DNA of 64,000 nt, taken from NCBI GenBank assembly GCA_963701015.1, contig OY969556.1, positions 496,001-560,000 on the forward strand, read 5' to 3'. This document shows, piece after piece, positions 17,596 through 27,075 of the stretch. The translations under genes were made by a program, and so were the position numbers. Position 1 is the stretch's first letter; the number at the start of each line of letters is the position of its first letter. Source of the DNA: MFD09286-c1 sp963701015. GTDB lineage: Bacteria > Bacteroidota > Bacteroidia > Bacteroidales > DTGW01. The notes below the pieces were generated by a model that saw only the letters and a list, made by a program, of their open reading frames with translations, ran no database searches and was not told the origin of the DNA.

Positions 17596-18243
17596 ATGTC
17601 TTTGCCATCTATTTTATTGGTTGATGATCATCAAATTTTCAGGAGTAGTTTAAAATCATTAATAAACAATGAGAAAATTGGGTCAATTATAGGAGAAGCT
17701 TCAAACGGTATAGAATATCTCAAAGTACTTGAAAAGGATATGCCCGATTTGGTACTTATGGATATTGATATGCCTGAAATGGATGGTTCGGAAGCTACAA
17801 AACTATCCATTGAAAAGCATCCCAATCTAAAAGTACTTGCTCTTTCAATGTTTGGTGACGAAGGACATTATTATAAAATGGTAAATGCAGGTGTAAAAGG
17901 ATTTTTATTAAAAACTTCAGATATAAATGAATTACAGCTTGCAATAAATGAAGTATCTGCAGGTGAAAACTATTTTTCAAACGAATTGTTGAGGAAAATA
18001 ATTTCAGACTATGGCAAAAACACGCCCAAAAAGAATGAAGAAGTTTCAGCCTTTACTGATCGTGAAATGGATGTTATAAAGCTTATTTGTAATGGGCTAA
18101 CCAATGAAGAAATTGCTGAAAAACTACATATTAGTCCGAAAACTGTTAAAGGACATCGTGCCAACTTATTAGCTAAGACCGGTTGCAAAAATACACCTAG
18201 TATGGTAATTTACGCCATTAAAAATAAGTTGATTGAAATTTAA
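17596..18243 (+). CDS. NarL/LuxR-type response regulator
   Basis: A 215-aa regulator with an N-terminal receiver (Asp56 in LVLMDIDMP; acidic pocket VDDH; a KTSD segment after the conserved Lys) and a C-terminal LuxR helix-turn-helix (FTDREMDVIKL, then GLTNEEIAEKLHISPKTVKGHR). It should bind DNA when phosphorylated by the PocR/PAS kinase encoded directly upstream, whose HisKA_3 class matches it. The gap of 100 bp is AT-rich and shows no clear terminator, so the pair is probably one transcript. Target genes are unknown. Confidence 0.94.
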   Translation: MSLPSILLVDDHQIFRSSLKSLINNEKIGSIIGEASNGIEYLKVLEKDMPDLVLMDIDMPEMDGSEATKLSIEKHPNLKVLALSMFGDEGHYYKMVNAGVKGFLLKTSDINELQLAINEVSAGENYFSNELLRKIISDYGKNTPKKNEEVSAFTDREMDVIKLICNGLTNEEIAEKLHISPKTVKGHRANLLAKTGCKNTPSMVIYAIKNKLIEI

Positions 18244-18348
18244 ATTGAAATGAAAACAGATTGATAGAAAAATTGATTATTTGATTTTGTAAGTACATCA
18301 AACCTTTTTATTCACTGGCAAAGCGATTATGACCAAGTTATAAATTAA

Positions 18349-19366
18349 TCAACTCATGCGGGCAACAGGTGCTATATCTTGTGCTGCAAATTCTCCGGCA
18401 AGATATTTATAATATCCTGTTATTGCAATCATTGCGGCGTTATCAGTTGTAAATTTAAATTCAGGAATATATAAATTCCAATTTCGTTTTTCACCTTCTA
18501 AAATTAAGGCATTTCTTAAACCTGAATTTGCTGAAACTCCACCGGCTATTGCAATTTCTTTAATTCCGGTAAGTTTTGAAGCCGTGACCAATTTATCTAA
18601 TAAAATTTGAATAATAGATGTTTGTAATGAAGCGCACAAATCGTTTTTATTATTTTCTATAAATTCAGGATTTATTTTCAATTGATCGCGAAGAAAATAT
18701 AAAAATGAAGTTTTTAAACCCGAGAAGCTAAAATCTAAATCATCAATTACAGGTTTGCTGAATTTAAAAGCCAATGCATTGCCTTCTTTTGCCAGTTTAT
18801 CAATTACTGGTTCCTCCAGGATAAGGCAATCCCATTACTTTGGCACATTTATCAAATGCTTCACCTGCAGCATCGTCAATAGTTTGACCAATAATTTCCA
18901 TTTCAAGAAAATTCTTAATTACAATTAATTGTGTATGACCACCCGAAACCAGTAAGCATAAGAATGGAAATTTTGGAACAGGTTTCTCTTTTTCTTTTTC
19001 CTGAATAAAATGCACTAAAATATGTCCCTGAAGATGATTGATATCAATTAATGGAATTTTTCGGGCAAGCGCAAAACCCTTTGCAAATGACGTTCCAACA
19101 AGTAACGAACCCATAAGTCCCGGACCACGGGTAAAAGCAACTGCATTTATTTGTTCTGGTAGAATATTTGCTAATTTTAATGCCTGGTCAACAACAGGAA
19201 TAATGTTCTTTTGGTGAGCCCTTGAAGCAAGTTCTGGAACAACTCCACCATAGGCTTCATGAACTTTTTGACTTGATATTAAATTGGATAACAGATAATT
19301 ATCACTAATTACTGCCGCTGATGTGTCGTCACACGATGATTCGATTCCAAGAATTATAATGCCCAT
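18349..19366 (-). pseudogene. tsaD: tRNA N6-threonylcarbamoyladenosine synthase TsaD, split by a frameshift
   Basis: TsaD (Kae1/Gcp) transfers threonylcarbamoyl to A37 of ANN-decoding tRNAs and is essential in most bacteria. The reading frame is broken. The first part (19366-18800) has the N-terminus GIESSCDDTSAAV, the metal-site HLQGH and LVSGGHTQL, and runs to GLPYPGG before going out of frame. The second part (18774-18349) has FSFSGLKT, AGGVSAN and the C-terminal TDNAAMIA. Removing one T at 18811-18812 (GGTTCC to GGTCC) restores a continuous 338-aa protein reading PGGPVIDKLAKEGNALAFKF across the join. A sequencing or assembly indel is the likeliest cause; a real mutation would require a second copy. 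No slippery heptamer is visible. Confidence 0.88.
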
Positions 19367-19481
19367 TTCAATGAAAAAAGTATATTTTTGAAACTAAAAC
19401 ATATCAATATTCCGTTTAATAAAATAAATATCAATATTTAAACTTAGCAAAAGTATCAAAAAATTATTCAAAATAATTATC

Positions 19482-22400
19482 TTGTTTCTATTGTCAGTTA
19501 TAACAATACCTGCTGTTTCTATTCTCTTGCTCAAAAACAATACTATTCAAAATTATTTAGCACAAAATTTAACATTGCGATTAACTACATTATTCGGTTC
19601 TAAAGTAACAATTAAGCATGTTGATTTGGATATTTTTAACCAATTGGTTATATCTGATTTATATGTTGGAGATTATAGAAACGATACCCTTGTATTTGCG
19701 CATAAGGCAATTGTTGTACTTGATAATTTAAATCTGATAAAAAAAATAATTAAAATTGATAAAGTTGAATTAAACGATGCTTATGTTCATTTGTATATTG
19801 ATTCTACCAGAACAGTAAATATAAAATATATAATTGATAGAATTTTGAATAATTCAGATTCTACAAAAAAGGGATGGAATGTAAGGTTTAACAATATAGG
19901 ATTTATAAATTCGAAATTTATACTTGAAGATTGTCAGAAAAGTAAATCAGATACAGGTATTAATCTGAACTTTATACAGATAAATAATTTGAATATACGC
20001 GTTCGTAATCTGGCAGTTAATGATGGAATGGCATCGTTTAAGATAAATAAACTTTCTTTTAATGAATATTCGGGTTTTCAACTCAATAATTTATCGGCAG
20101 AAATGTCTATTCGAAAAAATAAAATGCATTTTGATAATGTACAAATATTAACAAAGAATTCAGATATTAAGGCTCCCAGGATTTATTTTGATTTTAATTT
20201 ATTTAATGATTTTACAAATTTTGCGAAAAATGTAAAAATTCAATTTCAGATAGATAAATCAAAATCATCATTTGCCGATATAGCTTATTTTGCTCATTCA
20301 TTATGGGGAATGAAGGAGAATTTTTCGATTTCAGGTTCGGCAAAAGGCAAATTAAGTGATTTGAAATGTAAAAAAATTAAGCTAAATATAGGTAATTCAA
20401 ATGAATTTTCAGGAAATATTGATTTTTCAGGACTTCCAAATTTTCATGAAACCTTTATGTTTATTGATGCTAAAAATTTAATGGTAACTCCAGAAGAATT
20501 TGAAAGTTATTTTATACCATTTTTACCATCTAATAAATTATCAGTTCCTGATATAATAAAAAAATTCGGACAAATATCATATAATGGAACATTCACAGGC
20601 TATATAGATGATTTTGTGACTTATGGAACTTTTCAAACAAAATTGGGAGAAATAACAACTGATTTGTCATTAAAACCAAAGCCACATAAACAAATTGATT
20701 TTAAAGGTAAAATTGATGCAAAATCTTTTGATATAGGTAAATTTTTAAATTTAAAAAATATAAGCGGATTGGCCGATGTGAAAATTTCCGGCGATGGTTC
20801 TATTGTTGAGGGCAACAAAGTGAGCGGTTCTTTTGACGGGCTTATTCATAATTTGGGATTAAATGGTTATAACTTTTCGGATATTGAAGCTGATGGATCA
20901 ATGCTTGAAAATGTATTTACCGGAACTCTTTCGCTAAACGATCCCAATGCAAAACTTGCATTAAATGGCTTATTCGATTTTTCAAAAAAAATACCGGAAT
21001 TTAATTTTACGGGAAATGTTAGTAAAGTTGATCTTCATAAATTAAAATTCATTCCAAAAGATAGTATTTTCGATATATCATGTCAATTAACTGCAGTATT
21101 TAAAGGTGTTGATTTTAATAATTTAAACGGTCATATTAATTTTGAAAACGCCGTATTAAATAGAAATTCAAAACATCTGGATATTCGTAATTTTACTTTA
21201 CTGTCTGATAATATTGGACAATCAAGCAAATTAGAATTAAAGTCAAACATTGTAGATGCTTCAATTGACGGAAAGCAAGATTTTGAAAAATTAATTCCCG
21301 ATTTAATTCAAACATTTAGGTATTATATGCCTGAAAGTTTTTATACTGATAGAAACTATAAATTATCAACGCATAATGAATTTCAATTTTATGTTAATTT
21401 AAAAGAACCCCAGAATTTATTGAATGTTTTCTTTCCTAATATTTTATTGGCTAAAAATTCAACATTCAGTGGCAATTTTTATTCTATTGATTCAATATTA
21501 GAAATTAACTTACAAACCAATTTCATACAAATTGGGAATAATAAATTTAATAATCTGAAAGTTAAAATAAAATCGAATCGTGACAGTTTAAATATTATAG
21601 TAAACTCGAGTAAAATCAATAGTGGTGAAAACATAAATTTCCCAATGTTCTCAAGTATTATAAAAATTAATAATGATAGTATAAAATCAAATATAAAATG
21701 GATTAATGCAGATTCATTGACTTATAGCAATATATTGTCTAATGCATATTTTAAAAAAGATTCGAATAAAAATAGGCCAAAACTTTATATTGATATAGCG
21801 CCTTCAAAATTTTATTTACTTGATAGTATGTGGCAAATTGATGCTTGCCATTTAAATATTGATAGTTCGAAAATTTCAATTCCTTCATTTAAATTAGTGC
21901 AAAACGATCAGATATTTGAAGCTAAAGGTCTTATTTCAGAAAATAATTCGGATAGTTTATTTTTCAATTTTAAAAATTTCAACTTAAGCAATTTGGCAAT
22001 TTTTATAAGAAGTAAAAATATAAAATTTGATGGTAAAATAAACGGAACTGCTGAACTGAATGATTATTATAATAAGATGATTTTTAATTCAGATCTAAAA
22101 GTAAATCAATTATATATAAATAATGAACTTATTGGTGAAACAAATATAAATATTCAATGGAATAGTTTGTTAAAGAAGTTTAGTGTACATGCAAATTCAT
22201 ATAAAGATGAAACTAATACTACTGAAATTCAGGGTTATTATATTCCTGAAAATAAAAATTTAAATTTTGATATAAAGGCTGAAAATATTGGAATAACTTT
22301 ATTTCAGCCAATTATTTCAAATATATTCACATTGCATAATGGAAATTTTTCTGGTGAAATTGCATTAACAGGAACAACAACAAAACCTGAACTTAATGGA

Positions 22401-23996
22401 AATGTTGAAGTTAAAAATTGCAGCTTAACAGTAAATCAACTAAATACTAGTTATACATTGGCTACAAAATTAAAAATTCAAGATAATAGGTTCTTATTCA
22501 AAGATATTATTGCACATGACAAAAACAATAATTTATGTACAATAAATGGATATATAATGAATAATTATTTTAATGATTTTAAATTAAATATCGATCTCGA
22601 TTTCAATAAATTAATGGTTTTAAATACTTCATCCGATGATAATTGGCCAATATATGGCAAAGCATATGCAAGTGGATTTTTAAATATATCCGGATCGCCT
22701 GATAATATTAAAATTGATGTTGCCCGAGCGCGGACTGAAAAAAATACAATTATATATATTCCTTTGAATAAGAAAGGCGATGTAGCTGAAAATAATTTTC
22801 TGACGTTTTATAATAAATCTAGCTCGAAAAATATTGATTCAAACGAGTTAATTATAAAAAAACCGAAAATTCCAACTGGTGTAACATTTAATTTAACATT
22901 AACAGCAACTCCTGATGCGGAGGTTCAACTTATATTTGATCCTAAAATAGGCGATATATTAAGAAGCCAGGGGAATGGAAATATAAAAATAGAAGTGAAT
23001 TCTGAAGGGAACTTTAAAATAAATGGTGATTATGTTGTAACAAATGGTGATTATTTGTTCACCCTGCAAAATTTAATAAATAAAAAATTTATATTGGAAC
23101 CAGGCGGTGTAATTTCATGGAATGGAAACCCAATAGATGCAACACTTGATATTAAAGCAACTTACAGAACTAAAGCATCATTAAGTAATTTAACATTAGA
23201 TCAGTCGCCTGAATATAAGACAAGGATTCCGGTTGATTGTCAATTATTTATTAGTGGAAAATTATTAGACCCAACTATTAAATATAATATCATTCTTCCA
23301 AATGCTTCTGAAGAATCTAAAAATGTATTAAAAGAATATATTACAAGTGAGGAAGAATTGAGCAACCAATTCCTTATGCTTTTGGTTATTAACAATTTTA
23401 TGCCACCTTCCAGTAGCAATTATGGTCCAAATTCAACCACAGTTGATGCCGCTCAAACTGCATTAGTTTCATCATTTGGGAAAGATATAGCAACAACAAC
23501 TTCGCTAGAATTATTATCAAGCCAGTTAAGCAATTGGATGTCGCAAATAAGTAAGGATTTCGATGTAGGTGTAAATTACAGGCCTGGGGATAAAACCTAT
23601 ACAAATCAGGAAGTTGAGGTAGCATTGTCAACTCAATTACTTAATGACAGGGTAAGTATAAATGGTAATTTAGATGTATATGGCAATCAGTCAAATACAG
23701 CTCTTCCAGCTACTACTGCTAGTAAACCAAACAACCTGGTGGGAGATGTTAGTGTTGATGTTAAACTAACCGACGATGGTAAACTTCGACTTAAAGCCTT
23801 CAATAGGGTTAACGACCAATTAACTAATAATCAGGAGCCTTATACACAAGGGGTTGGCTTGCTTTACCATGAAGATTTCAAATCGTTTGCCGACTTACGA
23901 AGAAAATATTTTGAAAAGTTATTTGGTAAAAAAAAATTAAAACAGAATAAAAAGGTCGAACTTCCGAAAAAAGAATTAGCACCTGATAATAATTAA
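19482..23996 (+). CDS. tamB: TamB-like translocation/assembly module protein (DUF490)
   Basis: A 1504-aa AsmA/TamB-family protein: N-terminal membrane anchor, long beta-rich periplasmic region, and C-terminal TamB domain (about 1120-1470, with FNLTLTATPDAEVQLIFDP and GDYLFTLQNLINKKFILEPGG). TamB-like proteins bridge inner and outer membranes and take part in phospholipid transport and outer-membrane protein insertion. The start is uncertain. TTG at 19482 cuts into the anchor helix, while the same frame is open back to 19428 and encodes a basic stretch (KLSKSIKKLFK) typical just before a signal anchor. No ATG is present there, so an alternative codon such as ATA or ATT may be used. The gene diverges from tsaD. 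Confidence 0.88.
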   Translation: MFLLSVITIPAVSILLLKNNTIQNYLAQNLTLRLTTLFGSKVTIKHVDLDIFNQLVISDLYVGDYRNDTLVFAHKAIVVLDNLNLIKKIIKIDKVELNDAYVHLYIDSTRTVNIKYIIDRILNNSDSTKKGWNVRFNNIGFINSKFILEDCQKSKSDTGINLNFIQINNLNIRVRNLAVNDGMASFKINKLSFNEYSGFQLNNLSAEMSIRKNKMHFDNVQILTKNSDIKAPRIYFDFNLFNDFTNFAKNVKIQFQIDKSKSSFADIAYFAHSLWGMKENFSISGSAKGKLSDLKCKKIKLNIGNSNEFSGNIDFSGLPNFHETFMFIDAKNLMVTPEEFESYFIPFLPSNKLSVPDIIKKFGQISYNGTFTGYIDDFVTYGTFQTKLGEITTDLSLKPKPHKQIDFKGKIDAKSFDIGKFLNLKNISGLADVKISGDGSIVEGNKVSGSFDGLIHNLGLNGYNFSDIEADGSMLENVFTGTLSLNDPNAKLALNGLFDFSKKIPEFNFTGNVSKVDLHKLKFIPKDSIFDISCQLTAVFKGVDFNNLNGHINFENAVLNRNSKHLDIRNFTLLSDNIGQSSKLELKSNIVDASIDGKQDFEKLIPDLIQTFRYYMPESFYTDRNYKLSTHNEFQFYVNLKEPQNLLNVFFPNILLAKNSTFSGNFYSIDSILEINLQTNFIQIGNNKFNNLKVKIKSNRDSLNIIVNSSKINSGENINFPMFSSIIKINNDSIKSNIKWINADSLTYSNILSNAYFKKDSNKNRPKLYIDIAPSKFYLLDSMWQIDACHLNIDSSKISIPSFKLVQNDQIFEAKGLISENNSDSLFFNFKNFNLSNLAIFIRSKNIKFDGKINGTAELNDYYNKMIFNSDLKVNQLYINNELIGETNINIQWNSLLKKFSVHANSYKDETNTTEIQGYYIPENKNLNFDIKAENIGITLFQPIISNIFTLHNGNFSGEIALTGTTTKPELNGNVEVKNCSLTVNQLNTSYTLATKLKIQDNRFLFKDIIAHDKNNNLCTINGYIMNNYFNDFKLNIDLDFNKLMVLNTSSDDNWPIYGKAYASGFLNISGSPDNIKIDVARARTEKNTIIYIPLNKKGDVAENNFLTFYNKSSSKNIDSNELIIKKPKIPTGVTFNLTLTATPDAEVQLIFDPKIGDILRSQGNGNIKIEVNSEGNFKINGDYVVTNGDYLFTLQNLINKKFILEPGGVISWNGNPIDATLDIKATYRTKASLSNLTLDQSPEYKTRIPVDCQLFISGKLLDPTIKYNIILPNASEESKNVLKEYITSEEELSNQFLMLLVINNFMPPSSSNYGPNSTTVDAAQTALVSSFGKDIATTTSLELLSSQLSNWMSQISKDFDVGVNYRPGDKTYTNQEVEVALSTQLLNDRVSINGNLDVYGNQSNTALPATTASKPNNLVGDVSVDVKLTDDGKLRLKAFNRVNDQLTNNQEPYTQGVGLLYHEDFKSFADLRRKYFEKLFGKKKLKQNKKVELPKKELAPDNN

Positions 23997-24000
23997 CGTA

Positions 24001-24008
24001 TAAATTTG
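24001..24008 (+). promoter_or_regulatory. Putative -7 box for the exbB operon
   Basis: TAAATTTG matches TAnnTTTG, lies just after the tamB stop codon and is 29 bases before the exbB-like start. No TTTG is seen at the -33 distance, so support is partial. Confidence 0.35.
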
Positions 24009-24037
24009 CATTAACCTTAAATTTAAAATTAGTAGCA

Positions 24038-24736
24038 ATGAATTTGATAATGATAATTTCACAAATTAATGTAGCTGATACAACAGCCGCAGTTGCAAAA
24101 GCAGTTAAGCCTGAAACGTCAATTTCACTTTGGGATTTGACCGTAAAGGGAGGTTGGTTAATGGTGCCAATAGTTATTTTAGCAATAGTGGCAGTCTATA
24201 TTTTTTTCGAAAGGTTTTTTGCATTAAAAAAAGCTTCTCAATTTGAAAACAATTTTATTGACCGAATTCGTGACTATATCCATGATGGAAAAATTGATGC
24301 AGCATTGAATCTTTGCAATAGCACCGACAGACCTGTTGCAAGAATGATTGAAAAAGGTTTAAAACGACTTGGCCGGCCAATTAAAGAAATTGAAGATTCT
24401 ATAGAAATTGTCGGAAAATTTGAAGTTTACAATCTTGAGAAAAATCTTGTAATTCTTGGTGTTATTGCAGGTATTGCTCCAATGTTTGGTTTTATTGGTA
24501 CTATTGCTGGTGTAATAAAAATATTTTATAATATTTCATTGGCCGATAACATAAGTATTGGAATTATTGCAGGTGGTTTATATGAAAAAATGGTTACCAG
24601 CGCTGCCGGCCTTTTAGTGGGTATTGTAGCTTATATTTTTTACCATTGGTTGAATGTGATGATTGAAAAAGTTGTTCATAAACTTGAACTAAATGCGATG
24701 AACTTTATTGATTTATTGCAGGAACCTGTAAAATAG
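24038..24736 (+). CDS. exbB: MotA/TolQ/ExbB proton channel protein
   Basis: The 232-aa inner-membrane protein has three spans (about 40-60, 135-160 and 175-205) in the ExbB/TolQ arrangement. A long cytoplasmic loop sits between spans one and two, and the conserved GxIGTIAGVI stretch is in span two. With the ExbD and TonB genes that follow, it forms a proton-driven energy transducer for outer-membrane processes. The operon has its own -7-like box after tamB. Confidence 0.93.
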   Translation: MNLIMIISQINVADTTAAVAKAVKPETSISLWDLTVKGGWLMVPIVILAIVAVYIFFERFFALKKASQFENNFIDRIRDYIHDGKIDAALNLCNSTDRPVARMIEKGLKRLGRPIKEIEDSIEIVGKFEVYNLEKNLVILGVIAGIAPMFGFIGTIAGVIKIFYNISLADNISIGIIAGGLYEKMVTSAAGLLVGIVAYIFYHWLNVMIEKVVHKLELNAMNFIDLLQEPVK

Positions 24737-24846
24737 ATATATTATATAGTACGTTTTTTATATACAATTGATAAAATAGAATATTATCGTTTCTGAAAAT
24801 TTAAAAAATTTGTTCAAATCTTTGCTAATTTAAAAATATAAATCAG

Positions 24847-25257
24847 ATGAAACTTAGAAGTAGAAATAGGTTTAATCCTGAAGTAAGTTCATCATCATTA
24901 GGCGATATTATGTTCTTTTTGATGTTGTTTTTTTTAATAACTAGTACACTTATTAGCCCAAGTGTTATTAAGCTTACTTTGCCAAGTTCTAAATTTCATC
25001 AAACTGTTCGAAAAACTGAAATATCAATTTCAATTACAAAAGAAAAAAAATATTATATCAATAATCTTGAAGTAAGTCAAGCCCAAATTGAACAAGAATT
25101 AAAAGTACAAATTGCAAAAGCTGGTAAAACAGATAACATTACAGTAGTTATACGATGTGATAGCAGTTTACCGGTGCAGGAATTAGTTAACGTTCTTGAA
25201 ATTGGTAATAAGTTAAAGGTAAAAATGATTTTAGCAACTAAAGCACCAAACGCATAA
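24847..25257 (+). CDS. exbD: ExbD/TolR family biopolymer transport protein
   Basis: The 136-aa protein has one N-terminal membrane span (about 21-40, IMFFLMLFFLITSTLI). Asp20 sits at its cytoplasmic edge, the position of the proton-conducting acid in ExbD/TolR. The periplasmic domain is about 95 residues. Its gene lies 110 bp after exbB and 4 bp before the TonB-like gene, supporting one complex. Confidence 0.92.
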   Translation: MKLRSRNRFNPEVSSSSLGDIMFFLMLFFLITSTLISPSVIKLTLPSSKFHQTVRKTEISISITKEKKYYINNLEVSQAQIEQELKVQIAKAGKTDNITVVIRCDSSLPVQELVNVLEIGNKLKVKMILATKAPNA

Positions 25258-25261
25258 TTAA

Positions 25262-26122
25262 ATGTATTTAGGCAAAAAACATAAAGTATTTGCTATGCTC
25301 CGCACTATTATTGTTTTTGCAATAATTATGCTCATTTTGCTATGGATTCACTTTAAAACTCCAATACCTCCATATCCTGAAGGTGGAGGAGGCCCAGGTA
25401 TGGGACTTGAGGTTAATCTGGGTTCTTCTGATTTTGGCACTTCCGATAACCAGCAAACTGAGCCTATAAATATGCCTGATTTTTCATCAGCAAGTCCTGA
25501 TAAACAAGAGCCTGAAAAAGTACTAACTTCAGATGTTGAGGAAAATGAGATTAAGGAATCACCAGTAAAAAAGGATGTTGAAAAAACTGTGGTAAAGAAA
25601 AATCGTCATAAAAAAATTGAAACTGATAAAAAGGAAAAGAATTCCATAAATGATGAAAAAATTGAAAAACACGAAATAAACACAAAAGCTTTATTTCATA
25701 AAAGCAGTAACGAAGGTACAACCCAACAGGCAGGAGATCAGGGTAGTCCAGGAGGAACTGTTGGTTCACCCTTATATAAAGGTAATGGCAAAGGTAGTGG
25801 AGGAGGTACAGGAGGTGGTAGTGGTTCGGGAACTGGTACAGGACAAGGAAATGGAATATCATTTAATTTGGATGGAAGAAACCCTCTATTTTTACAAAAC
25901 CCTGAATATAATTCACAAAATGAAGGAAAAGTAGTTGTTGAAATAACTGTAAATAGCGAAGGAAGAGTCACGGACGCACGTCCTGGTGCAAAAGGATCTA
26001 CTACTTTAGATGATTATCTATTGCAGGTTGCAAAGAATGCTGCTCTACAATCAAAATTTACACGAAAACCTGATGCCACTGTTCAAAAGGGAACAATCAC
26101 TTATAGATTTTTACTGCAATAA
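25262..26122 (+). CDS. TonB-like energy transducer
   Basis: A 286-aa protein with a single N-terminal anchor (about 12-30, preceded by basic GKKHKV) and a Pro/Gly-rich exit. A Lys/Glu-rich spacer (about 85-145) and a Gly/Ser-rich spacer (about 155-200) follow. The C-terminal TonB-type domain (about 215-285) has VVVEITVNSEGRV and ends ITYRFLLQ. It should couple the ExbB/ExbD motor to outer-membrane receptors. It overlaps neither neighbour; its stop is 12 bp from the convergent pdxH stop. Confidence 0.88.
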   Translation: MYLGKKHKVFAMLRTIIVFAIIMLILLWIHFKTPIPPYPEGGGGPGMGLEVNLGSSDFGTSDNQQTEPINMPDFSSASPDKQEPEKVLTSDVEENEIKESPVKKDVEKTVVKKNRHKKIETDKKEKNSINDEKIEKHEINTKALFHKSSNEGTTQQAGDQGSPGGTVGSPLYKGNGKGSGGGTGGGSGSGTGTGQGNGISFNLDGRNPLFLQNPEYNSQNEGKVVVEITVNSEGRVTDARPGAKGSTTLDDYLLQVAKNAALQSKFTRKPDATVQKGTITYRFLLQ

Positions 26123-26134
26123 ATATTGTATTTT

Positions 26135-26770
26135 TTATGGAGCAAGCCTCTTTATAGTCCATTGTTTATTTTCAAAACTATATAAAATTCTATCGTGCAA
26201 CCTGTTCTGCCTGCCCTGCCAAAACTCAATTGACGAAGGCACAATTCTGAACCCTCCCCATTCTTTAGGTCTAGGAATTTCACCATGTTTAAATTTTTCT
26301 CTAAATTCATTGTGCTTTTTTTCAAGCCAATTCCTGTCTTCAATTATTTTACTTTGCGGTGATGCCCATGCTCCTAAACGGCTTCCAACTGGACGGGTTT
26401 CAAAATAATTATCCGATTCATTATCCGATAATTTTTCAACTTTACCTTCAATTCTCACCTGACGTTCAAGTTCCGGCCAATAATAAACCAAAGCTGCAAA
26501 TGGATTTTCTTCTAATTCTTTACCCTTTCTACTATTGTAATTGGTAAAAAAGTCAAATCCTTTATCAGAAAATCCTTTTAACAAGATTACACGTGCTGAA
26601 GGAATGCCTGATTTTGTTGCTGTAGCTAATATGGCCGCGTTAGGTTCGTATATCTTAACCAATGCGGCTTGGTCAAACCATAATTTAAACTGATCTATTG
26701 GTGAAGAAGCAACCTCATTCTCACTAAGTCTTTCTGAAATTATATTTTCTTTTAAATCAAATAAATCCAT
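26135..26770 (-). CDS. pdxH: Pyridoxamine 5'-phosphate oxidase
   Basis: FMN-dependent oxidase that converts pyridoxine/pyridoxamine 5'-phosphate to pyridoxal 5'-phosphate. The 211 aa are full length. Family segments include ARVILLKGFSDKGFDFFTNY, SRKGKEL, AALVYYWPELERQVRIEG, RPVGSRLGAWASPQS and the C-terminal EFWQGRQNRLHDR with its substrate-binding Arg. The terminal RLAP matches the conserved family end. A 13-bp inverted repeat lies about 60 bp upstream. Confidence 0.97.
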   Translation of the reverse strand: MDLFDLKENIISERLSENEVASSPIDQFKLWFDQAALVKIYEPNAAILATATKSGIPSARVILLKGFSDKGFDFFTNYNSRKGKELEENPFAALVYYWPELERQVRIEGKVEKLSDNESDNYFETRPVGSRLGAWASPQSKIIEDRNWLEKKHNEFREKFKHGEIPRPKEWGGFRIVPSSIEFWQGRQNRLHDRILYSFENKQWTIKRLAP

Positions 26771-27075
26771 AAGATTACTTTTAAAATCTAATTTAAGTTA
26801 ATTAAACAATTCAAGTTATTAAAAGACTTTATGATTATAATTATGAATAATTTATAATCATAAACAAATTTTTCAATGTCTTGTTGTACAAATATTTTTC
26901 AAATCATACATTTTAGTTATTAATTCAAAATATCAATTGATTTATTTATATATAAAAATTGGATGTTAAATCTTTTTCAAATTAAATATATCTTAAACAC
27001 TATTAAAATACTTTTATCTTAAATTATATAAGAAGAATTTACATAGAAAATTAAAATGAATTAAACTATGGCGTT
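26771..27075. other. AT-rich gap with a 13-bp inverted repeat
   Basis: No gene is seen. TTTATGATTATAA (26828-26840) and TTATAATCATAAA (26852-26864) are perfect inverted repeats around an 11-base loop, 58 bp before the pdxH start and about 210 bp after the nadC stop (both on minus). It could be a weak terminator for nadC or an operator for pdxH. The rest is low-complexity AT sequence. Confidence 0.5.

Noticed and set aside
18800..18830. Programmed frameshift in tsaD
   Set aside because: No slippery heptamer, stem-loop or internal Shine-Dalgarno is visible at the shift; the extra base in GGTTCC looks like a simple indel.
25738..25971. Proline-rich minus-strand ORF within the TonB-like gene
   Set aside because: It is the antisense of the Gly/Ser-rich spacer; Gly codons read backwards give Pro.
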